Position numbers and translations under genes: made by a program. 64,000 nucleotides of DNA from Paraburkholderia ultramafica (GTDB taxonomy: Bacteria > Pseudomonadota > Gammaproteobacteria > Burkholderiales > Burkholderiaceae): positions 50,640 through 114,639 of the forward strand of contig NZ_CADIKK010000026.1 of assembly GCF_902859915.1 (NCBI RefSeq), read 5' to 3'. Under the pieces are notes generated by a model. It made no database searches, was not told the DNA's origin, and saw only the letters and a list, made by a program, of their open reading frames with translations. Positions 35,521 through 44,607 of this stretch are shown here, one piece after another (the first letter of the stretch is position 1; the number at the start of each line of letters is the position of its first letter).

Positions 35521-36162
35521 TCAGTGCGAATGCCTCGGATTGCCACGCTCGGCAATCACCTTCAGATAGAGCGTCGCCGGTTCGAGGCAGCCGCCGGTCG
35601 AGAGCTGGCCCACTGTCTGGCGGTACAGTTCCTGCCATGGCGTCTGCGCCGGCGGAATCGCGAAGCTCGCCGTTTCACGGCGCCGCGCGAGTTCGTCCTC
35701 GTCGACCAGCACGTTGACGCTGCGCGCATTCAGGTCCACGCGGATGCGGTCATTCGTGCGCAACAGCGAGAGTCCGCCGCCAACCGCCGCCTCGGGCGAC
35801 ATGTTGAGAATCGACGGGCTCGCGGATGTGCCGCTTTGCCGTCCGTCGCCGAGCGTCGGCAACGACGTGATGCCCTGCCGCACGAGCTCCGCCGGCGGCG
35901 CCATGTTCACCACTTCGGCGCTGCCCGGATAGCCCACGGTGCCCGCGCCGCGAATCACCAGAATACAGTGCTGGTCGATTTCGAGCGACGGGTCGTTGAT
36001 GCGCGCGTGGTAGTCCTCAGGACCGTCGAACACGATTGCGCGGGCCTCGAACGTATTTTCCGCGCCGGGCTCGCTCAGATAGGTCTGCCGGAAAGCATCG
36101 CCGTGCGATGGGTCGTCGAACCATTCCTGGCTTCTCAGCCGGCGCGGTGTGGATGCTGACAT
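35521..36162 (-). pseudogene. xylD: Aldonate dehydratase (IlvD/Edd family) with large in-frame internal deletion
   Basis: The 213-codon frame opens with the family's true N-terminus (MSASTPRRLRSQEWFDDPSH) and jumps directly to its C-terminal domain (FRQTYLSEPGAENTFEARAI, then HCILVIRGAGTVGYPGSAEV and QLSTGGCLEPATLYLKVI). Complete sugar-acid dehydratases have about 580-590 residues, so some 370 residues are missing, including the Fe-S cysteines and most of the active site. The reading frame survives, but the product cannot be an active dehydratase. It lies in the operon exactly where the pathway needs this enzyme. Confidence 0.85.
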
Positions 36163-36190
36163 GATGCTTGTCTCTCGGTCATGGGGAGGG

Positions 36191-36420
36191 TTAAATCGCT
36201 TGCGTGCCCGCGGCACGCGCCGTCTGTGCGCCGGACTTGCTGTCGTTGGCCGACGCCGCTCTTGTCAACATGCTACGCGGCACGAGCAGGATCAGCACGC
36301 AACTGACCAGCAGACATGCACCGAGCGCATAAGTACCGTTGTTGATACCGATATTGCGGCCCTTGATGTCGACGAAATAAACCGCGTTTTCCGCGGCCTG
36401 CCACAGCGAGCCTTCGCCCG
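36191..36420 (-). pseudogene. C-terminal tail of a transporter (remnant)
   Basis: The frame ends with one hydrophobic helix (YALGACLLVSCVLILLVPRS) and a short polar tail, preceded by AENAVYFVDIKGRNIGINNG. This looks like the end of a multi-span transporter, perhaps of the major facilitator type, whose other helices are missing; upstream the DNA is already the SDR gene. In a pentose operon a sugar-acid transporter would be expected here. Confidence 0.5.
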
Positions 36421-36461
36421 GTTCGGCATTGACCGGCCATACGCACGCGGGGAGGCGACTT

Positions 36462-37229
36462 TCATTCTCCGTACCACCCGGCATCGACGAAATAATCGCG
36501 ACCGGAGCAGCGGGACGCATCGTCGGACGCAAGGAACAAGGCCATGCGGGCGACATGCTCGGGCTCGATGCGCAAGCGCAGGCATTGGCTCGCGACGACC
36601 TTCGCTTCGCTCTCGGGTGACTGCCAGAGCTGCATCTGACGCGGGGTTTTAACCGCGCCGGGGATGATGCAGTTCACGCGAATGCCGGCGTCGCCGAGAT
36701 CACGCGCGAGACCTCGGGTCAGCCCTTCGATACCGGCCTTCGCGCTCATGTAGATCGCGAGTTTCGGCAACGCGAGATGCCAGGAGACCGAGCCCAGATT
36801 CAGGATCACGCCGCGACCGATCTTGCGCATGCCGGCCGCCGCGGCCTGCGCGCAAAAGAACTGGTGCCGCAGATTCACGGCCATGCGGTCGTCCCAATAG
36901 GTCGACGTGATGGCGTCGACTTCGTGCCGGTCGTCATTGCCCGCGTTGTTGACGAGCACCTCGATCGGCCCGGCGATCTCGGCGATCTCGGCGAACGTGC
37001 TTTGGATCGCATCGACACTGCGCAGATCGCAGCGACGGAACAACGGCGGATGCGCAGCGTCGCGCAGCGATTCCTGCAACGCGAGCGAATCGTCCTCGGC
37101 GATGTCGATGAAGAAAACTCGCGCACCCTGCTGTGCGAATGCTTCGACCATCGCGGCGCCGATGCCGCTGCCGCCGCCGGTGATGACAACCGTTTTGCCT
37201 GAGAGGCTGGGATAGATTGCGTACGACAT
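36462..37229 (-). CDS. xylB: D-xylose/L-arabinose 1-dehydrogenase, SDR family (XylB-like)
   Basis: This 255-residue short-chain dehydrogenase has the motifs TGGGSGIGAAMVEAF, NNAGNDDRHEVD, NLGSVSWHL and IYMSAKAGIEGLTRGLARDL. The NNAGNDDRH stretch, the N-terminus (MSYAIYPSLSGKTVVITGGG) and the end (LFLASDDASRCSGRDYFVDA) closely match Caulobacter XylB, the NAD-dependent xylose dehydrogenase, as I remember it. It would form xylonolactone, first step of the Weimberg pathway. The lactonase gene xylC is not present here. Confidence 0.85.
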   Translation of the reverse strand: MSYAIYPSLSGKTVVITGGGSGIGAAMVEAFAQQGARVFFIDIAEDDSLALQESLRDAAHPPLFRRCDLRSVDAIQSTFAEIAEIAGPIEVLVNNAGNDDRHEVDAITSTYWDDRMAVNLRHQFFCAQAAAAGMRKIGRGVILNLGSVSWHLALPKLAIYMSAKAGIEGLTRGLARDLGDAGIRVNCIIPGAVKTPRQMQLWQSPESEAKVVASQCLRLRIEPEHVARMALFLASDDASRCSGRDYFVDAGWYGE

Positions 37230-37311
37230 CTGATATTCCACTTGTTCCGAGTATGACAACAAATACATGGCATGCAGCCGCCCCCGGCTGCACGCATTCC
37301 CGACATGCGGG

Positions 37312-37803
37312 TTACGACAGGACCTCGACCTCGCTCACCATGCGCCAGTCGCGTTCGGGCGTTCGCACCGCGTTGCCGGTGACCGTCACCGTGTCGCTCA
37401 GCAGGATGTCGCGGCTCGAGCTGCCGATCATCAGATCGAAGTCGCCCGGCTCTACGATACGCTCCCCTCGCCCGTCGGTGAAGTTGAGCATGTCGACCGG
37501 CATGCGCACGCGAACCTGTGCGCAGGCGCCCGCCGCCAGCGGCACGCGGGCGAAGGCCTTCAATTCGCCGGGGAACACCGGCGCGCCGGCACGGCGCTCC
37601 GCGATGATGTCGCAGCCGCGTGCGTGAATCACCCGCTCATCGCCGAGCAGCGCGCGCAGCGCCTTCAGAGGCGTGCTGATCGACGCGACCGACTGCCCGC
37701 CGGAGTTGATCAGATGCACCGGGAAACTGTAGCCGGCCAGCAGCGCCAACGGATCGTCGGCGGTCGGTCCGATGACCGCGACCTTCGCCGCGCCCTTCGT
37801 GTC
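37312..37803 (-). pseudogene. Glycoside hydrolase family 3 (beta-xylosidase/glucosidase) remnant
   Basis: The open frame has no proper start and begins KVAVIGPTADDPLALLAGYS, the entry to the GH3 C-terminal domain. It continues through STPLKALRALLGDERVIHAR, then jumps to GELKAFARVPLAAGA and the fibronectin-III-like end (DFDLMIGSSSRDILLSDTV). The N-terminal catalytic barrel and the middle of the C-terminal domain are missing, so at least two deletions have occurred. Confidence 0.7.
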
Positions 37804-37985
37804 CAGCGGCCTCTATACGGATTCCGGCGAATGCTGGAGCAATCCGCGTGCGTGTCTTCCCGACCTCGGTCATCCGGTGCCGAACGACGTGATGCGCGCA
37901 CAGGCGCAGCGTTATCGAGCCGTGTTCGATCTGTTCGAATACGAGCCCACCATCAAGGCCGTGACGTTCTGGGGACTCGGGCATC
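37804..37985 (+). pseudogene. Glycoside hydrolase family 10 (endo-xylanase) C-terminal fragment
   Basis: The plus strand encodes LYTDSGECWSNPRACLPDLG and RAQAQRYRAVFDLFEYEPTI followed by KAVTFWGL, which resembles the end of GH10 xylanases (AxRYxxLFxLF, then VTFWG). Only about 60 residues remain, butted against the GH3 remnant on one side and the alpha/beta hydrolase gene on the other. Confidence 0.55.
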
Positions 37986-37991
37986 CGTGTC

Positions 37992-39557
37992 TTACGGCTC
38001 GTAAGTCCCCACCTCGTTGAATTCAGGCAACGTATCGGCCGATTCGTCCGGCTGCCCGGCCGCAGTTGCATGGGAGCGTTCGGGTGACTTGACGACCGGC
38101 GGCGGCATCTTGCCGATGCCCTCGTCGATGCGTTGCAGGAGATACGGAAAGAACGGATTCGACGCGATCCGGAACATCGAGTCGAGCGTCAGAATCAACG
38201 TGCCGCGTTCGCCACGCGGTGCGAGCGTGCCAAGGTTCTCGTTGAAATCTTCCTTGTCGTCCGGGGCAATGCCATAGAGCGCATCCGTCACCGGGAACGG
38301 AATCGCGACGTGCGATAACGAAAAAATATCCTGCGGATAATCGATGTTCAAAGGCTTGACGCGCGTTTCGACTTCGCCGGCGTCGACGCTGCGCTCGACG
38401 GTGCTGCTCGACTCCGGAGACGCGTTAGCGATGACCGTGGCGCGATAGTTTTGCGGACCAACCCGCAGCAGCCGTGACAGCGCGGTGTAAGACGCCACGC
38501 GCAGAAAGGTTCTGAATCTCACGCTGCGGTTCACGTCGAACAGCACGACTTCACTGCCGTTCTCGGGAAGCTGGTCGTATAGCGACGACATCACCGCCGG
38601 CGTGCTGACGGTGAAATCGGTCACGGACTGGAACGTCAGCACCGGCGGCAATGCAGTCAGCCGGTTCTCGCGATGCAGTCTGATGATCTGCTCCTGGATG
38701 GTGCTCGTGAGCAGATGGGACTGGCGCGCGCCGTTGACCGGAAACGAATTGTATTTGAACGGATTGAACTCCGGCACGATGCCGAGCCACGCAGCCCGCT
38801 CGAACGCCGGGAACACAGCCGGCAGACCGGCGAGACCGGCAAAGCGGGCGTAACGGGTCACGCCGATCATCGGCGAGATGAGCACGACACGGGTCGGGCG
38901 CGAAAGAGCTGGATTCTCGATCGCGTCGAGCGCATATTGCAGCGCCAGCGCCCCGCCGTTGGAGAAGCCGACCAGTTCCAGCGGCTTGTCCGGACCGATA
39001 CGCCGACGCGCTTCGCGTACCGCGAGGCGGGTTGCGGCAGCCCATTCACGCCATTCGACCCGGGTCAGCGCACCCGGCACCGTGCCGTGTCCCGGCAAGC
39101 GGATGCCGATCGCGACAAAGCCCCGGTCGCGGTAGCGGCGCGCGATGTGACGCAAGCTGAAAGGCGCATCGGTCAGACCATGCAGCAGCACCACGGCGCC
39201 GACCGGCGGCCCCGACGGTTCAAGGATGTACGAGCGATTCCAGTTCTGCTCGAAGTGCTCCGGATAGATCGGCGAGCCTTCGTAGTAGCGGTTCGACGGA
39301 ACGCGCTGGGCCGCGCTCAGCTTTTCGACGACATTGGTGCGCACGTCTTCGAAAACCCGGGACTCCGCCTTGAGGTAGGCATTCCAGTCGCCGGCGTCCA
39401 TTTCCACGATCGTCATTTCGCGCGGCACGTAGGTATGCCAGACAGCCAGTTCCGGAGCACGCTGCGAGTACCACGCGCGCAACCCGAGCGCGGCTATGAT
39501 CAGCAGGACCAGAATCAATGCACTTATCTTTATTACCTTCAGCGACGTGCGTAGCAT
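37992..39557 (-). CDS. Membrane-anchored alpha/beta hydrolase
   Basis: This 521-residue protein has one N-terminal transmembrane helix (about residues 9-27) and a periplasmic alpha/beta-hydrolase domain with HGLTDAPFS (oxyanion region), the nucleophile elbow VGFSNGGALALQYAL and a candidate His in LSHVAIPFPVTD. The C-terminus is extended and polar. The substrate is unknown. It lies 3.2 kb beyond the polyketide lipid operon on the same strand, so a link to that system is possible but not shown. Confidence 0.75.
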   Translation of the reverse strand: MLRTSLKVIKISALILVLLIIAALGLRAWYSQRAPELAVWHTYVPREMTIVEMDAGDWNAYLKAESRVFEDVRTNVVEKLSAAQRVPSNRYYEGSPIYPEHFEQNWNRSYILEPSGPPVGAVVLLHGLTDAPFSLRHIARRYRDRGFVAIGIRLPGHGTVPGALTRVEWREWAAATRLAVREARRRIGPDKPLELVGFSNGGALALQYALDAIENPALSRPTRVVLISPMIGVTRYARFAGLAGLPAVFPAFERAAWLGIVPEFNPFKYNSFPVNGARQSHLLTSTIQEQIIRLHRENRLTALPPVLTFQSVTDFTVSTPAVMSSLYDQLPENGSEVVLFDVNRSVRFRTFLRVASYTALSRLLRVGPQNYRATVIANASPESSSTVERSVDAGEVETRVKPLNIDYPQDIFSLSHVAIPFPVTDALYGIAPDDKEDFNENLGTLAPRGERGTLILTLDSMFRIASNPFFPYLLQRIDEGIGKMPPPVVKSPERSHATAAGQPDESADTLPEFNEVGTYEP

Positions 39558-39771
39558 TCGTGCTCTCTTAGTGAGGGTTGCGCTCCCTCGCAGGCTTCTG
39601 TCTGCGTCGTGCTCTCATGCCGCCACGTTCACGGCGTTCGATGGCTCAGGCGCGGAGCCTCGGACAAGTGATGCCCGTCACCCGGCCCTCCCCGCCGCCC
39701 GTCCTGACGCAGACCGCTTGACCCGGCCGGAGCGCGGCAAGCACGGCGCGCCCCGCCCCGCCCCGGAATTC

Positions 39772-39993
39772 TTACTGGCGGCCACCCCTGATGTTGCCGG
39801 CCACACCGCCTGCTGCACCGCCTATGATTGCACCGGTCCAGGCATCGCCGCCCGCGATCGCCGCAATGCCGGCGCCGCCGGCAGCGCCGATCGCCGCGCC
39901 GCTCATCGTTCCCTGCTGTCGCGGAGTCATGTCCGTACACCCGACCACGACCGCAAACGCGCCAATGCTCATGATCCATCCAAGTCGTTTCAT
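39772..39993 (-). CDS. Glycine-zipper lipoprotein
   Basis: This 73-residue protein has a lipoprotein signal (MKRLGWIMSIGAFAVVVGCT, Cys19) followed by GxxxG-rich repeats (GAAIGAAGGAGIAAIAGG, AIIGGAAGGVAGNI) of the YMGG/glycine-zipper type that pack against membranes. It starts 12 bp after the stop of the secreted protein gene at 40005-40385, so the two are probably cotranscribed. Confidence 0.75.
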   Translation of the reverse strand: MKRLGWIMSIGAFAVVVGCTDMTPRQQGTMSGAAIGAAGGAGIAAIAGGDAWTGAIIGGAAGGVAGNIRGGRQ

Positions 39994-40004
39994 GATCGTC
40001 TTCC

Positions 40005-40385
40005 TTATGGGTTTTTCTTCAGGCCTGGCACGACCATTTCAAACCACAGGGTCTCAATCACCGGGTGCTGGATTTTCGTAGGATTGGCGGCGTACCAGCT
40101 GTCGAGCCCCTGGCGCACGCTGTCGAGAGTCTGACCTTGCATGCCTTTCGCAAAGCGCGGCGCGATGTCCTTGCTGCTGGCCGACGTATTGCCGGCGTAG
40201 GCGCGCTCGATTTCAAGCATATTGGCGACACCAACGAGATACGCCTTCTTGGCCTCGTCCGACGAAGTGGTCCATTGCTCGCCCGTGACAATCGGAATGC
40301 TTTCTGCGCGGGCGACATTGCCCATCATTGCGAACGTCAGGAAAGTCAGAGATAACAGCGTTCGCCATTGCGGTTTAGTTGCCAT
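40005..40385 (-). CDS. Uncharacterised secreted protein
   Basis: This 126-residue protein has a signal peptide (MATKPQWRTLLSLTFLTFAM, cleavage after VARA) and a helical body (EAKKAYLVGVANMLEIERAY, LDSVRQGLDSWYAANP). GGAG six bases upstream supports the ATG at 40385 over an upstream one at 40397. I do not recognise a characterised family. It forms a pair with the glycine-zipper lipoprotein. Confidence 0.7.
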   Translation of the reverse strand: MATKPQWRTLLSLTFLTFAMMGNVARAESIPIVTGEQWTTSSDEAKKAYLVGVANMLEIERAYAGNTSASSKDIAPRFAKGMQGQTLDSVRQGLDSWYAANPTKIQHPVIETLWFEMVVPGLKKNP

Positions 40386-41185
40386 CACGTACTCCATGGA
40401 AGTTATGTTCTCCAGCATCCTGCGCCGACCGTATCCGGCGGCGTCGATAGAGTCATGTAGAAGAAGGGTCTCTGTGTCTGTGCGTGTCTCCTTTGTTCAG
40501 GCTTGCCTGGCGCAGTAGGGTCATCCAGTCCGGCCTGGCCGGGGAAATAGTTGCCTGCTGTCCAGGCTTGTGTATTCCGTCGTCGAACTTGATGGCGGAG
40601 ATCGTCATGACGGTCTGGGATTGATTGCGGACACGAGGCGTCGGGCGGAGCAGCCGGGCAGTCTCGACGAAGACCGAATGAGCGACTCGAGTATCGCTTC
40701 GCGGGCAACGCTGGGTGCGGACAATTCACTTTCCCCCCAAAGACGCGAACCGGTGTCGTCGCTGGCGATGTTGTCAACTATCCGCGCATTGAAGGTTTCG
40801 CACGTTATAGAGTCTAGAGCGTTTTCCATATTTTCCAAGTCCATTTCCGCGCAAGCCGCAGAAGAGCGGCGCCGCGCGGAAAGGCGAGGAAAGTGCGCTC
40901 TGAACACGAAAGAAAGCGGCGCGATGCGAGTAGACGCTGAGCGTTTGTCAAAGCGACACGCATTGAGTATATTCTTGCGAGCCACTAGTCCTTGTCGACG
41001 ACGATGGCTTATTCTGTCTGTCCAGGAATTGACCGGGAAGTGTCGGATGCGAAACAGAATTGTTCCGCCAATTACCTCGCCGGTTCGGCTTTGGCTCATG
41101 TCCCCGCTGGTCCCGTCAATCCAACGCAGCGGCGCTAGTTAATCGATGATGGATGAATTGTTAATTCGTCAAGAGTCGATCTAAT
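40386..41185. other. 800-bp gap without a convincing gene
   Basis: Both strands carry ORFs (40570-41142 plus, 40605-41099 minus) but neither translation has a domain, signal peptide or balanced composition. The sequence is lower in GC than the neighbouring genes. It separates the polyketide lipid operon from the glycine-zipper pair and probably holds the terminator of the former and the promoter of the latter. Confidence 0.45.
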
Positions 41186-42547
41186 TCAGTTCCAATAGTA
41201 GTGCAAACCACTCATGACAGAAAATCGGTAAAGCTGCAAGAACTCTGATTGAGGGTTGCCCACATTCCATTGCCCGAATGCAAACAACTCGGCCGCCGGA
41301 CTCAGCTTATAGTTGAGTGACAACGCAAGATTTCCCCCATATGGCGCGTCGAAAGCCTGGATATAACGAAGCGTCACATCGAGTTTATTGAACAGGTCCG
41401 TGCGGCCCAACTGGACTAGTGCGTAACGTTGTCCGAGCAGGTTCTGCTGCGGGTTCAACGCCTGACCCAACAACGCGGCCCCCGCCGGATTGCCCATTGC
41501 AAGCGCGCTATTGCCGCTCTGGATCGCGTTCTGATAGGCGCGTCGCTCGCCGCTCGTGTAACCATCGCCGTTGTAGAGCAACTCCAGTGTCTGGGTCCAT
41601 CCGGACAATAGCGTATAGCTCGCGCCGAGCAGCGCACTGGCGCGCCATGAACTGTCGCGAGTCTGATTCTGCGAGAGCGTCCAGCCGGCCGGAGCCTGCG
41701 CCCGCTGTTCGGCAAACAGCGCATTACGCCCCTGCCCCACCGACGCATCGCCGTATAACAGCAGCGCATCCGACACCGTCCACGTGCCGTATGCCCCGAG
41801 CCGGTCCACGCCATTGTCGCGATGCGATACCAGCGCGCTTGCCGACACCGAGTCGCCGGTCCAATTGACCTTCAGGGCGGCGACGGGAGAAAAGTAAGCC
41901 TTGGTCGTATCGCGTGTATCGACGTGGAAGTTGTAGATGCCTTCAACACTCCATGCCGGAGTAATCTGCGCGCTCACGCGGACCATATCCCGGCCTAGCT
42001 GCTCCCTGACGGGGTCGGTCTTACCCGTTTCCGCAAAAAATGGATTGCTCGGCGACAGCAGTATCGCACTGCCCCAGAGCAGCACGCTGCGCCCGACCTC
42101 CACGTTCACGTTCCCGCGCATCTGGCATGACAGGCGTCCTTCGTTCAGGTACGCATCGGTCGACGTGCGAGCGCCCGCGCCGGGCGTATTGCCTTGCCAG
42201 ACGAAAAACCCGCGAGGCTTGAGCTGCAGAAAACACGGATCCACCCTGAGCGTCAGATCCACCCGCGGATCGATTTCGGCCTGGATCTTCGGCAGCTTCG
42301 CGATCTGGTTGTCCGGGTTGACCAGTGAGCGCTGGTTGAGCACGGTCCCCGTCACAAAGCCGACAATCTGCGTATGGTGCTGGAAAGTAAGACCGCCGAA
42401 CGGACCGTCGTCCTGCGCATCGGCCGCCCATGCCGGCGACGAGATGCCTGTCCAGATGAGCGCGAACACCCGCAACAAGCCGAGTATGACGCGCGTCGCC
42501 GCGCCCGGCTCGCAGCGTGGCCGCCCATCGGCCCATTTCAGATGCAT
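41186..42547 (-). CDS. Outer-membrane beta-barrel protein of the lipid cluster
   Basis: This 453-residue protein has a long signal peptide (hydrophobic ATRVILGLLRVFALIWTG, cleavage near AWAADA) and a body of alternating amphipathic strands with many Tyr, Trp and Gly residues, ending LYRFSVMSGLHYYW-N. That is an outer-membrane barrel, loosely like DUF1302 proteins. I chose the ATG at 42547; a TTG at 42565 adds six residues. As last gene after the Lol-like exporter and carrier it is a candidate outer-membrane receiver or porter for the lipid product. Confidence 0.75.
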   Translation of the reverse strand: MHLKWADGRPRCEPGAATRVILGLLRVFALIWTGISSPAWAADAQDDGPFGGLTFQHHTQIVGFVTGTVLNQRSLVNPDNQIAKLPKIQAEIDPRVDLTLRVDPCFLQLKPRGFFVWQGNTPGAGARTSTDAYLNEGRLSCQMRGNVNVEVGRSVLLWGSAILLSPSNPFFAETGKTDPVREQLGRDMVRVSAQITPAWSVEGIYNFHVDTRDTTKAYFSPVAALKVNWTGDSVSASALVSHRDNGVDRLGAYGTWTVSDALLLYGDASVGQGRNALFAEQRAQAPAGWTLSQNQTRDSSWRASALLGASYTLLSGWTQTLELLYNGDGYTSGERRAYQNAIQSGNSALAMGNPAGAALLGQALNPQQNLLGQRYALVQLGRTDLFNKLDVTLRYIQAFDAPYGGNLALSLNYKLSPAAELFAFGQWNVGNPQSEFLQLYRFSVMSGLHYYWN

Positions 42548-42565
42548 GACTTCGCTAGCCTGCAA

Positions 42566-43336
42566 TCAGGGACGATTGAGTGAGCCGAGGTTGAACGTGT
42601 CCGCACCAAATTGCTGCGTTCTGACTTCGCTGTACTGCAGCAGCGAATAGTTCGACTTTTCGATGGTGTCCTGAATACTCATCTTGCTGACAAACGGCTG
42701 CGCCTTGCCGTCGATATCCAGCCGGTTGTTCATCTCGAACACGGCAGTCTTGAATATCTTTCCCGACACGGTATAAAACTCGGCCTTCAATGGAACCAGG
42801 CGCGACACCGAAACGTAGTAGACGATCCGGTCATAGGTGACGAATTTGTTCTTCGCCAGCAGGTTGAGCACGTAAGCGTCTTCACCGTTCACCTGCTCGA
42901 TGCGAAGCATCGTTGCGTCGTAATCCTTCGCATAATTGGTTGAAGCGATGTCGCCGTTCGACGCGGGACCAACCATCTTCTGGCGCGTCGAGATGGACAC
43001 CGGCTTGGTCAGCGTGGCCTTGCCGAACCACATGCTGCGACCGTTTTGCAGCAGGCGGCTGCCCGCTTCACGGGGCGGATAGGTGGCCTCCGCGAGACTG
43101 TCGTCGCCGCTCGCGCGCACGACATATGTACGCCTGTCGATCGGGCCGCCAGAATCCTGGCCGGTGATGTCGATGGTCCATTGCACACCATTCAGACCGC
43201 CGCCGCGCGCGCGGTCGCTCGCTGCGACGATCTGCGTGGCATTCGGGGTTTCCGTGGCAGGCGCACTGACCGCGAAGGTTGCGCTCGCGAGGATCAGTGA
43301 AGCCAGCAGAAGGACGGTTTTTTTATAACGCTGCAT
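42566..43336 (-). CDS. LolA-like outer-membrane lipoprotein-sorting protein
   Basis: This 256-residue secreted protein has a signal peptide (MQRYKKTVLLLASLILASAT, cleavage near VSA) and the COG2834 fold shared with LolA: RMxF/Y-type strands such as YVVRASGDDSLAEATYPPRE, SMWFGKATLTKPV and YYVSVSRLVPLKAEFYTVSG. Such proteins carry acyl chains in a hydrophobic half-barrel across the periplasm. It lies 44 bp after the permease gene and 18 bp before the barrel gene. Confidence 0.8.
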   Translation of the reverse strand: MQRYKKTVLLLASLILASATFAVSAPATETPNATQIVAASDRARGGGLNGVQWTIDITGQDSGGPIDRRTYVVRASGDDSLAEATYPPREAGSRLLQNGRSMWFGKATLTKPVSISTRQKMVGPASNGDIASTNYAKDYDATMLRIEQVNGEDAYVLNLLAKNKFVTYDRIVYYVSVSRLVPLKAEFYTVSGKIFKTAVFEMNNRLDIDGKAQPFVSKMSIQDTIEKSNYSLLQYSEVRTQQFGADTFNLGSLNRP

Positions 43337-43380
43337 GATCGCGATACCTGATAAGAAAAACGATGAAACGATTCGGCCGG

Positions 43381-44607
43381 TCAAACGAAGCTCAACGCAT
43401 CGACGACTTCGATACGGGTTGCGCGATAAGCCGGATAAGTCGCGCACAGCACGGCGAAAAAACTCACGGCGAGCGCAATCGCACCCATGCGCAGCCAGTC
43501 GAGGTCGATCTGCAGCAACACGCGATATGACGAGTTGGGAGGGATATAGCCGATACCAGAAGCATTGATCGCCAACGCCGCGATGAGCGTGACAACGAGA
43601 CCCGACAGGCAGCCGAGCAGCGCAATCCAGAGTCCTTCAAACGCGAATAGCCGGACGACGCCCGCGTTGCTCAAGCCCAGCGCGCGCAACGTGCCGATCT
43701 CGCGGGTGCGCTCGACCACCGCCATCGACATCGTGTTCGCCACGCTCATCGCGGAAATGACCAGCACGATGCTCGCAATGAACGAGAAGATCATGTCGAA
43801 CAAGCCCTTGACCTGCGTGTAGAAGCTCGACATTTCCTGCCAGCTCCTGATCTCGACGTCGAAGCCCGCCGCACGCAGACGACGGCTCAGGTCCAGCTTC
43901 AACTTCTGCGTCATTCCAGCGTTGTCGAGCAGCACGATGAAGCGCTCCACCGAGTCGGTGTTCATCAACGACTGCGCGAGCGCGAGACTGGTCAGCACAT
44001 ACTTGTCGTTGGTGCCCGCGCTGCCCGTATTGAAGAGGTCGACGACGTCCGCATCCACAGCGTTCGCCTGGCCGTCGATGGTCGACGCGAGCAGGCTGAA
44101 CGTCTCGCCCTTCCTGAGATTGAGCAGCTTCGCGAGATCCGACGACACCGCCACGCCCGCCTGCCTGTGCCGGTCGAGATGGCCGCCGGCATCGCCTTCT
44201 TCCGCCGCGCCGAGCATGTCGTTATGTTCGGCGACGATGCCCTCGCCGATGAACACCGTCGACGCCTCGCCGTTCGAGATGAGGCCGTTCAGACTCAGGC
44301 GCGGCGACACCAGCTTCGTGCCGGGTTCGCGCAGAATGAGCGCCTCGATCCTGCGGGTTTCTTCCGGCGTGAACAGATAGCGTTTCGGCTTGAGCTTGCC
44401 TTCCAGCAGGAAGCCACGCTTGAAAATGGTCAGATGACCAAGCCGCTCGCCCATCACCGCCTGCTGCTCAAGCCCGGCATAGACGTTGGCGATATAGCCG
44501 CTGAACAGATTGATCGCGGCGAGGCCGAGCGCAATCGCCGCAAGCGTGACAAAACTCCGGCGACGGTTTCTAAAAGCGTTCTTCAGCGCGAGAACCAGCG
44601 AATGCAT
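43381..44607 (-). CDS. FtsX/LolE-type ABC transporter permease
   Basis: This 408-residue permease has one N-terminal helix (about 18-40), a large periplasmic MacB-PCD domain, and three C-terminal helices (IFSFIASIVLVISAMSVANT, GLWIALLGCLSGLVVTLIAA, AIALAVSFFAVLCATYPAYR), the topology of LolC/LolE and MacB. VVERTREIGTLRALGLSNAG is the conserved cytoplasmic coupling segment. Its ATG overlaps the ATPase stop, so the two are translated together. It should extract a lipid-like substrate from the inner membrane. Confidence 0.88.
   Translation of the reverse strand: MHSLVLALKNAFRNRRRSFVTLAAIALGLAAINLFSGYIANVYAGLEQQAVMGERLGHLTIFKRGFLLEGKLKPKRYLFTPEETRRIEALILREPGTKLVSPRLSLNGLISNGEASTVFIGEGIVAEHNDMLGAAEEGDAGGHLDRHRQAGVAVSSDLAKLLNLRKGETFSLLASTIDGQANAVDADVVDLFNTGSAGTNDKYVLTSLALAQSLMNTDSVERFIVLLDNAGMTQKLKLDLSRRLRAAGFDVEIRSWQEMSSFYTQVKGLFDMIFSFIASIVLVISAMSVANTMSMAVVERTREIGTLRALGLSNAGVVRLFAFEGLWIALLGCLSGLVVTLIAALAINASGIGYIPPNSSYRVLLQIDLDWLRMGAIALAVSFFAVLCATYPAYRATRIEVVDALSFV

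Noticed and set aside
40570..41142. ORFs on both strands in the gap downstream of the barrel protein
   Set aside because: Neither translation shows signal peptide, membrane segment or motif, and codon usage does not look coding.
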